A stretch of DNA of 64,000 nucleotides from Solen grandis. Lineage: Eukaryota; Mollusca; Bivalvia; Adapedonta; Solenidae. The DNA lies in assembly GCA_021229015.1 (NCBI GenBank), contig CM037787.1, forward strand, positions 41,162,629-41,226,628. Reading direction: 5' to 3'. A program made the position numbers and the translations under genes. The notes under the pieces were generated by a model. The model did no database searches and had not been told where the DNA came from. It saw only the letters and a program-made list of their open reading frames with translations. Positions 57,601 to 64,000 of the stretch are shown piece after piece (the first letter of the stretch is position 1; each line of letters opens with the position of its first letter).

Positions 57601-60600
57601 AGTGTTTACGCAACTGTGCACCGTAAAAATTACCATAACTTTTACTGCCATAAGAACATAACCTACATTTTCATCCAATGAAATCACTTAACAAAACCCG
57701 TAAAGAGCTGCACTTAATCATTAAGAATTTCGATCACGTGACATTATTGCGCGCTTTTACGGCTCCGCCCACATGAGCTTGTAGTAGTACGCAATACCAT
57801 ATTTGGAAACGCATTTCTTAGTGGCGAGTACGACAGGGGTTATTCTACAGGAAACAAAATTACTGCTTCAATCATTATTTGACTTATTTGTATTTTATAT
57901 TTTTTGCAGTATTATATTTCTGATATATCTACCCTGAAATTCTCTACATAATTTGCCTTTTTTAAGAAAGATATGTAAGCATCTGCTTACATTTATTGTT
58001 TTGTATATATTCATGAATTTTGTTGCATGTTTTGATTATTTACTGTAATATCATTGTTTAGTCAAAGTTTGAAAGACTGAAAGAAATAAACAGGTGACTT
58101 TCACCAATATTTAATGTGAGTGTGTGATAATAACAACTGGCAGTTGGTAACAGTTGTTTTACTGTATCTATAATGGTTTCAACCGGGTTGATGATATACA
58201 TATATAGTCACAGATATCCGTGCATCATACCTATAGTCCCGGTCCTGGTGCGGGGATACAGGATGTATAGTCACAGATATCCGTGCATCATACCTATAGT
58301 CCCGGTCCTGGTGCGGGGATACAGGATGTATAGTCACAGATATACTACTATAGTCCCGATCGCTTGGATACAGGATGTATAGTCACAGATATCCGTGCAT
58401 CATACCTATAGTCCCGGTCCTGGTGCGGGATACAGATGTATAGTCACAGATATCCGTGCATCATACCTATAGTCCCGGTCCTGGTGCGGGGATACAGGAT
58501 GTATAGTCACAGATATCCGTGCGTCATACCTATAGTCCCGGTCCTGGTGCGGGGATACAGGATGTATAGTCACAGATATCCGTGCATCACATCTATAGTC
58601 CCGGTCCTGGTGCGGGGATACAGGATGTATAGTCACAGATATCCGTGCATCACACCTATAGTCCCGGTCCTGGTGCGGGGATACAGGATGTATAGTCACA
58701 GATATCCGTGCGTCACACCTATAGTCCCGGTCCTGGTGCGGGGATACAGGATGTATAGTCACAGATATCCGTGCATCACACCTATAGTCCCGGTCCTGGT
58801 GCGGGGATACAGGATGTATAGTCACAGATATCCGTGCGTCATACCTATAGTCCCGGTCCTGGTGCGGGGATACAGGATGTATAGTCACAGATATCCGTGC
58901 ATCACACCTATAGTCCCGGTCCTGGTGCGGGGATACAGGATGTATAGTCACAGATATCCGTGCGTCATACCTATAGTCCCGGTCCTGGTGCGGGGATACA
59001 GGATGTATAGTCACAGATATCCGTGCGTCATACCTATAGTCCCGGTCCTGGTGCGGGGATACAGGATGTATAGTCACAGATATCCGTGCATCATACCTAT
59101 AGTCCCGGTCCTGGTGCGGGGATACAGGATGTATAGTCACAGATATCCGTGCATCATACCTATAGTCCCGGTCCTGGTGCGGGGATACAGGATGTATAGT
59201 CACAGATATCCGTGCATCATACCTATAGTCCCGGTCCTGGTGCGGGGATACAGGATGTATAGTCACAGATATCCGTGCATCATACCTATAGTCCCGGTCC
59301 TGGTGCGGGGATACAGGATGTATAGTCACAGATATCCGTGCATCATACCTATAGTCCCGGTCCTGGTGCGGGGATACAGGATGTATAGTCACAGATATCC
59401 GTGCGTCATACCTATAGTCCCGGTCCTGGTGCGGGGATACAGGATGTATAGTCACAGATATCCGTGCGTCATACCTATAGTCCCGGTCCTGGTGCGGGGA
59501 TACAGGATGTATAGTCACAGATATCCGTGCATCATACCTATAGTCCCGGTCCTGGTGCGGGGATACAGGATGTATAGTCACAGATATCCGTGCGTCATAC
59601 CTATAGTCCCGGTCCTGGTGCGGGGATACAGGATGTATAGTCACAGATATCCGTGCGTCATACCTATAGTCCCGGTCCTGGTGCGGGGATACAGGATGTA
59701 TAGTCACAGATATCCGTGCATCATACCTATAGTCCCGGTCCTGGTGCGGGGATACAGGATGAAATCATCTCAGTATTTAGAACCTTACGTTTATCTAAGC
59801 CAATCCTCTGAAAATCGCCACTTTATTGTAGATCAAAATGAAAATATATACTTATTACACAAATATGTAATATACACAAAATCAACCTTAATATTAAATA
59901 GTTTTTTTTTTTTCAGGCACGCCGGAAGGAATTTGTGTCGTGGCAGGAGTTGTCAGAGAATGTGCAAAAAGTGATATGGAAGCAGCGGTCAATGACGTCA
60001 TTTTATTGGAAGGTTCGAAATAACATTATATAACCATGTATAACGTTGCATTAATTGTATAAAAGCTTTTGCTGTATCATATTTAGTTAACTTATTTTTG
60101 CTTAGTTTCTAAAGTAAATAACTAGGACTGTTGATTTCAATACTTGAATACTAAATGTACAACTTATGATTTGAGTATCACCAATTTCTAAGCCTGTGGT
60201 AAAGTATATTTGATGACCGAGTAGTTCCGACTGGCATGCATACTGTAACTTCGATAAACAAAATGTATACACGTGATTTATCTATCGTTCCAGACTCCGA
60301 CTGGTATATCTGTGACCCCCGTAATCACTCGACTCAATATTTCCCCCACCCACTTGACCCCACCAAGTTCCTGATGTGTGACGTACACATGCAGTCCTAC
60401 ACCGGCCTCTGTCCGGTCAACCAGTCCAGTTGCACACAGTACACTTCCGGTTGTAAATACACTAACCCCTGCACACAGGACGCCGTTCTTTCTGGTAAAC
60501 TCGTTCACAACGACCCTTGTGGAAATGACAGCTTTTACATGCGTTGCACCCATTTTGGCATAGCAGAATCCTTAATGTGTACTGCGGACCGGATATGGAA

Positions 60601-60844
60601 TCATGACACCGGAAGTTGCGTATTTAAATACGTTCACGACCCTTTCTCTGGAAAGGATGACCAGACTGTAGAGAATCCATGCACGCATGCGCATGAAAAC
60701 CACGTTTATTTTCCTTATCCAAACAATCCGACTAAGTACATTTTGTGTGACCTAAACGGAAACGCATTTGGGAACACGTGCAAAAGCGGAATGTGGAATC
60801 AGCAAACTAAAACTTGCACTGTTATATCGCCGCAATTCGGCTAA
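50167..60844 (+). CDS. Secreted protein with vWA domain and three chitin-binding type 2 modules (shell-matrix/Pif-like)
   Basis: Ten exons: 50167-50277, 52118-52261, 52599-52875, 53112-53338, 53442-53622, 54402-54569, 55659-55753, 57143-57368, 59917-60012 and 60294-60844. Phases agree and give a 691-residue protein. Residues 1-24 are a signal peptide (MDMVRKSGTVWLGLFCLQAV...). Residues about 37-177 form a region I do not recognise (LFLRRMAYVE, YYGGIWNIGEDMYNQTKNLN, PLYSGLAAALYLLSK). A von Willebrand A domain follows (ELDIVVVMDFQHASAVD, GPTSTGDALKLAREDMF, ARVVLLLTDG). Its MIDAS is degraded: DxSxS reads DFQHA, while the Thr and the second Asp remain. After a region of about 135 residues with Cys pairs, the last exon carries three CBM14/peritrophin-A-like modules (WYICDPRN..YFPHPLDPTKFLMCD; PCGNDSFYMRC; YFPYPNNPTKYILCD). 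It probably binds chitin in an extracellular matrix. vWA plus chitin-binding modules is the logic of Pif/BMSP shell proteins; no laminin-G domain is present. Confidence 0.88.
50625..50785 (+). mobile_element. Decayed SINE-A in intron 1
   Basis: ATTCCAGGATGGCTAAGACC, GGTGTCAGAATGAAGTGACT, GCGTGATATCGCAGTGAGGC and CTTTTACTGGGACGTTAAG. Confidence 0.65.
50945..51830. repeat. 31/32-bp minisatellite in intron 1, about 28 copies
   Basis: Unit CTCTAACAGTCTCTATTGCT plus TGATTGTTATG or TGATTGTATATG. The two length variants are interspersed. Confidence 0.96.
52118..52261 (+). CDS. vWA/ChtBD2 gene exon 2
   Basis: 48 codons, VVEHVVDLLGNTCLLDNELF onward; acceptor ACTCTCCAG, donor AAT|GTTAGT. It aligns with the 3' part of exon 1 in the paralogue at 62889. 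Confidence 0.92.
52599..52875 (+). CDS. vWA/ChtBD2 gene exon 3
   Basis: Acceptor CTCAATAG, donor TTAA|GTAAGT. N-terminal region of unknown fold. Confidence 0.92.
53112..53338 (+). CDS. vWA/ChtBD2 gene exon 4 (vWA start)
   Basis: Acceptor ATATTCTAG, donor AAG|GTAAGC. Contains ELDIVVVMDFQHASAVD. Confidence 0.95.
53442..53622 (+). CDS. vWA/ChtBD2 gene exon 5 (vWA middle)
   Basis: Acceptor TTGGTCAG, donor ATGG|GTGAAC. Contains GPTSTGDALKLARE and VVLLLTDGITQ. Confidence 0.95.
54402..54569 (+). CDS. vWA/ChtBD2 gene exon 6 (vWA end)
   Basis: Acceptor TTGCTGCAG, donor AACG|GTGAGT. Contains GVSLRVLRVDQYGNATADER. Confidence 0.93.
54570..54622. repeat. (CAT)n microsatellite right after exon 6 donor
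   Basis: GTGAGTGGCACATT followed by about 12 ATC/CAT units. Confidence 0.95.
55659..55753 (+). CDS. vWA/ChtBD2 gene exon 7
   Basis: Phase fits on both sides. The acceptor AAAAACACAG lacks a pyrimidine tract, so the left edge is less sure. Encodes APVILQPGTYTYSCKTEMSA. Confidence 0.7.
55814..56852 (+). mobile_element. Helentron-like non-autonomous element, family 2
   Basis: Begins TTTTAGCTCGACTATTCGG. Near the 3' end CCGAATAGTCGAGCA is its inverted copy, followed by the hairpin GCTGTCTTTCGGACAGC and CTCTTGTT. Three internal direct repeats of about 175 bp (TTAGAAATTTGCGTTAACAT, TTTCTGCAACTAAGTTAATA). A long AT-only patch lies at 56515-56650. Located in an intron. Confidence 0.75.
57000..57055. 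repeat. Poly-A run
   Basis: About 23 A at 57029-57051. Confidence 0.9.
57143..57368 (+). CDS. vWA/ChtBD2 gene exon 8
   Basis: Acceptor AAAATAAG is weak, donor CCAG|GTGCGT is good. Encodes VTTTNDEVVLYGAKFYQSPD to YTVEIVSGAVTPG, probably a beta-rich module. Confidence 0.8.
57370..58190. other. Intron 8 unique part
   Basis: AT-rich, no coding recognised. Confidence 0.6.
58194..59760. repeat. 63-bp minisatellite in intron 8, about 25 copies
   Basis: Unit ATGTATAGTCACAGATATCC, GTGCATCATACCTATAGTCC, CGGTCCTGGTGCGGGGATAC, AGG. The last 21 copies (58436-59758) are exactly in register. Variants are almost only GTGCATC/GTGCGTC and ATACC/ACACC/ACATC. Because 63 is divisible by three, both strands stay open for over 400 codons; these are not genes. 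Confidence 0.97.
59917..60012 (+). CDS. vWA/ChtBD2 gene exon 9
   Basis: Strong T-rich acceptor TTTTTTCAG; donor GAAG|GTTCGA is weak. Encodes TPEGICVVAGVVRECAKSDM. Confidence 0.7.
60294..60844 (+). CDS. vWA/ChtBD2 gene exon 10 (chitin-binding modules, stop)
   Basis: Acceptor TCGTTCCAG; 182 codons plus TAA at 60842-60844. Three cysteine-rich CBM14-type modules, at about residues 5-55, 57-118 and 128-180 of the exon. A candidate AATAAA lies near 61241. Confidence 0.93.
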
Positions 60845-62835
60845 AAGGCTAAAGCATTGCAAACAAAGCATATGGCGAATCGTCATTTCTTATTTTCGTT
60901 AAAACCCTATTTAAAATAATTTATAGAAAGGTCCTTATATAGTACAAAACAGCGAGTGGTATAGCGTCACAATCCAGTCTATTGCTTAACTTTGCACATT
61001 GTGACAGACCGTGTTGTACGACAACCAAACGTCGTGAAGCCACATGTGGTTCTCAGAGTAAGTCTGCATGTGTAGATCTGCAGTATGGGGTTGAGGAAAA
61101 CCTCGTTTTCTCCCAAAATTTGTAAATCTATGTCATATTTGCATTGCTATTGAGAATTTCCATATACATGTTTTTTTTTTCTCATTAAATATGTATTAAT
61201 GTATTACATGATTGATGTATTAAAAACAACAATAACGGTTAAATAAAATTTATTTCATTTACATATTTTATTTCAAATTAATAAAATACAATATGATATT
61301 TTTGTTCACAAGAGGATAAGCTAAAACATCCAGATTTCAGTCGCCATGTAGTACTGGCCCATTCTGACTACTTTTTTTATATTGATTCTGTACAAGTGCA
61401 AACAATCTTTTTATTCTAAAATGGAAGGTGCTCGATAATCGATAATATACAACTGCATTTATTATGATAACAGAGCGCCAACGCACAAAAAGTAGTTCCG
61501 TTTCTGGCATCCCGACCGACCCTTTTTTTTCACGACCGACCCTAAAGTTTTTTTTTTTTTTGTTTTTTTTTTTTACTTTTCTAGGAAAAAAACATCTCTA
61601 CCTAGTTACCTACCCTCTATTTTCTGGCTTGAGAGCAGAAACGGAACTTTTTTTTGCCTAACAGATTACGTTGGCATGCAATTTACAAACGCTAGAGGGT
61701 TGCATTGCACATTTTTGTTCTGTTTATGTCCATCTTCTTCAAGAGCAGGCATCCCAAAAACTATTTTATTTTTCCCTATGTTTCCAACAGGCCTGCCTCT
61801 GCTCGTTTTGGATTTCTGAGTTTATCACTCCTGAGACCTAAAGTTGTGTATTTGCATCTGTTGTTGTAAACCTTTTTCCCCAATTCAAACTAATGTAATG
61901 CATGTCAACTCATAGGTTCATGCTATCTCTCTGAATAGAAAAACATCCTATGGAATGAAATATCTGTGTTTGTTATTTATCTTTTCCCGGAAAGTACGTT
62001 TGCAATCGCCATATGAAGGAGGAATTGTCATCTCATTCCACATACGATCTCTACAGTACATCTTTTTTGTTGTATTCACTAACATCGGGTTTTCTGTCAA
62101 TCTGTTTATGTATTGTGTCCATTTTTTTTAAGATAATAAATAGTGTAGAATTATAGGGAATGACCTAACAATGTAGTTAGAATGTGATGTGCATTTCCAT
62201 TTCATACATTGTGAAATAAAATGATAAAAAGATTAAATGAATATCTTTAATATTGTATATACTAGTAATCATTATGTAGGGTATGGGTTAATACCTCCTC
62301 CCTCCATATTTCACATTAGAGATGAAAGCTTTTTTTTTTTTACTTACGCTGCAATTTTTATATCACGTTAGCATTAATCCTAAATAAAAACGCTATCATG
62401 CATTACTACGTAGATATGACATAAGAAGGGAGCGGTGGGTAATAAATGGTAGGCAGAGTTCAACTTGTTCAGTTCACTGTTATCACGTGGATTACTCTCG
62501 GATTAAGGAACGCAATTTAAAACATAAGGTTGGCAAATTGTTAAGAAAAGGCGTAGAAACTTCGGAATTCATATCGGAGCATCTTTTCATGTTTCATTCA
62601 AATTAGCCGACAAACTTCGCAATCTATTCAGGAAATTCTTTTTTATTTGCCTCGAAAACATGGAGATTTGAGAATTCAAATTGAGACATATTTTTGACAT
62701 GCGCTGTTGATCTGTACCGTGTGGGCGGGCATCAAGCGTCTCTGATCAGAATATGCTCATATATAATGAATCTGCGAAAATCCAAATCTCATTGGTCGGA
62801 TAACACCTGTAACAGGTAGTTTGGTGGGTAAGCAG
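60845..62835. other. Intergenic DNA between the two paralogues
   Basis: 3' UTR of the upstream gene, poly-T runs near 61550 and 62330, and a short GACCGACCCT repeat at 61515-61545. No exon recognised. Confidence 0.55.
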
Positions 62836-62840
62836 GGTAA

Positions 62841-62847
62841 TATAAAG
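62841..62847 (+). promoter_or_regulatory. TATA box of the paralogue gene
   Basis: TATAAAG, 48 bases upstream of the ATG at 62889, which leaves room for a leader of about 20 bases. Confidence 0.6.
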
Positions 62848-62888
62848 TTATTCTAGGACTTACCCCTGCCGGGAAGGCTTGTTAAAAG

Positions 62889-63143
62889 ATGGGTATCTAC
62901 TTTAACATTATATTGTACTCTGGCAGCATCGCCATTATTTCTTGCATTAACCAGCAGGTTGATTTAACGAGAACACCGGGAACCAGCGGACCGGAAGTTG
63001 TTAGGGCAGTCGTTGATATTATCCGTAAAACGTGTATATTTCCCGACGATATTTTGTATTTACGACGAGTGGCCTATGTGGCAACCAATGATGGACAGGA
63101 CAGTTCAACGTACGCTACAGGAATCTACGGCGGCATCTGGCAG
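62889..63143 (+). CDS. Paralogue exon 1
   Basis: Start chosen at the first ATG after the TATA box; it gives a signal peptide directly. Phase 0 donor. Confidence 0.88.
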
Positions 63144-64000
63144 GTAATTTACTGTATTACTTGTTTTACATCTTTAGATTTTTGAATAGGTATAGTTTCT
63201 TTTGGAAAAGTGAACATGCCACTCCCCTTGGTTTTCGGAGAAATTATGCTTAACACATTAAGTATTTTAGGTCATATAATTTTTGTCATTAAAATGGTAT
63301 ACAAGTAAATAAAAACCTGAGGCTTTAGCAGCAAAATATCACGGCGTCAAAAGAAAGGTATTGTGTACTCAAATATGTGTATGAGTGCAATTTTCTATAA
63401 CGTTCCATAGATTGCTGGGTGGTGGTGGTGGTTGTTGTTGTTGTTATTTTGGGGGAAAATGGCGGGAATTAGAGCACGTGTTTGTCTTAATACAAGGCCC
63501 ATCCATGAAAGAAAGACATCCGTCAGATTCTTATTCACGTTAACCTATAAAAGAATAACAAAAAACATAGAAATGCATCATGCTAATTTTGGTTTTGCCC
63601 TCAGGGCGACCGGTAGTTTAAAATACATAAAATACTACGATTGACCAATTTACACGTACTTTGACAATAAAGCAGTTAGGGAAGAAAAGTGTAAAACTTT
63701 ACCTTTTTCAAAGACGCTGCTTACATATGATGCTATTTATAGAGTTTGGTCTCGTCGCACTAACCTAGGTCAACTTTAAATTACAGGATTTTTCTGCGAG
63801 TAAAAATATACATAGCTTTGTTATGAAATAATTGTTTAGTTCTGATTTCACTGTATTTTACACGCTCCATTACAGGAATTAAACTGCAAGCTGACCAATA
63901 AATTTTTGTTGTTTCGAAAAAATATTGGGCGAAAAGAATTTGATTTGAATATTGGTTCCACCACTGAGCAGTTCACTTCTGTGACAATGCCGGAAGCAAT
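62889..64000 (+). CDS. Tandem paralogue of the vWA/chitin-binding gene, 5' end
   Basis: Exon 1 (62889-63143, 85 codons, donor CAG|GTAATT) encodes a signal peptide (MGIYFNIILYSGSIAIISCI), then GTSGPEVVRAVVDIIRKTCI, LYLRRVAYVATNDG and IYGGIWQ. These align with GASGSK|VVEHVVDLLGNTC, LFLRRMAYVETKDG and YYGGIWN of the upstream gene. Exon 2 (63876 to the window end, acceptor CATTACAG) reads ELNCKLTNKFLLFRKNIGRK and continues LNIGSTTEQFTSVTMPEA. The corresponding stretch of the upstream gene is LNIDWSKTNWKDLRKP. The exon-1 region is split by an intron in the upstream gene but continuous here. The remainder, expected to include vWA and chitin-binding parts, is outside the window. Confidence 0.85.
63144..63875. 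other. Paralogue intron 1
   Basis: Contains a (GGT)n(GTT)n run at 63419-63446. No other feature. Confidence 0.7.
63876..64000 (+). CDS. Paralogue exon 2 (cut by window end)
   Basis: Phase 0, 41 open codons to the edge after acceptor TTACAG. Confidence 0.7.

Noticed and set aside
58406..59974. Very long reading frames on both strands (512 and 433 codons)
   Set aside because: They lie almost entirely within the 63-bp minisatellite, whose unit length keeps frames open on both strands. The region is an intron of the vWA/chitin-binding gene.

Overview
This window is eukaryotic and most likely from a marine bivalve or another mollusc. It is AT-rich, its genes are split into short exons by long introns, and more than 90% of it is intron or intergenic DNA. 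It holds tRNA-derived SINEs, several foldback and MITE families, many minisatellites, and secreted multidomain genes (C-type lectin, von Willebrand A plus chitin-binding) of the kind expanded in molluscs. The species was not identified. All exon models rest on open frame, splice signals, phase agreement and recognisable protein families.

Layout. (1) 176-9775, minus strand: the 5' two fifths of an aromatic-L-amino-acid decarboxylase gene (AADC/DDC family), with the rest off the left edge. Its exon 2 is present twice in tandem, both copies 114 bp, in phase and with intact splice sites. One copy looks DDC-like and the other resembles tyrosine/histidine decarboxylases in the substrate-binding loop. 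(2) 9776-26700: no confident coding sequence. It contains a possible non-coding leader exon for the decarboxylase, a 1.48 kb palindrome-rich transposon with perfect 9-bp target duplications (11752-13227), an inverted pair of SINEs, and a SINE whose internal segment has expanded into a 33-bp satellite. (3) 26759-32292, plus strand: start of a secreted PAN/apple-like, Sushi, C-type lectin gene, cut off before a 100-N gap at 33227-33326. (4) 34349-39889, plus: 3' half of the gene for NELF-E (RD repeat, RRM, C-terminal tail); its 5' half is missing, presumably in the gap. (5) 40000-50100: SINE, Helentron-like and MITE insertions and a 14-bp satellite. (6) 50167-60844, plus: an apparently complete 10-exon gene for a secreted protein with a novel N-terminal region, a vWA domain with a degraded metal site and three C-terminal chitin-binding type 2 modules, similar in logic to shell-matrix proteins such as Pif/BMSP. 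(7) 62889-64000, plus: the first 1.5 exons of a tandem paralogue of (6), with a clear TATA box and one intron fewer.

The genes do not form one pathway. Genes (6) and (7) are a tandem family. Genes (3), (6) and (7) are secreted recognition or matrix proteins. AADC and NELF-E are housekeeping or neural genes next to them. The most notable observation is the duplicated, functionally divergent exon 2 of the decarboxylase.
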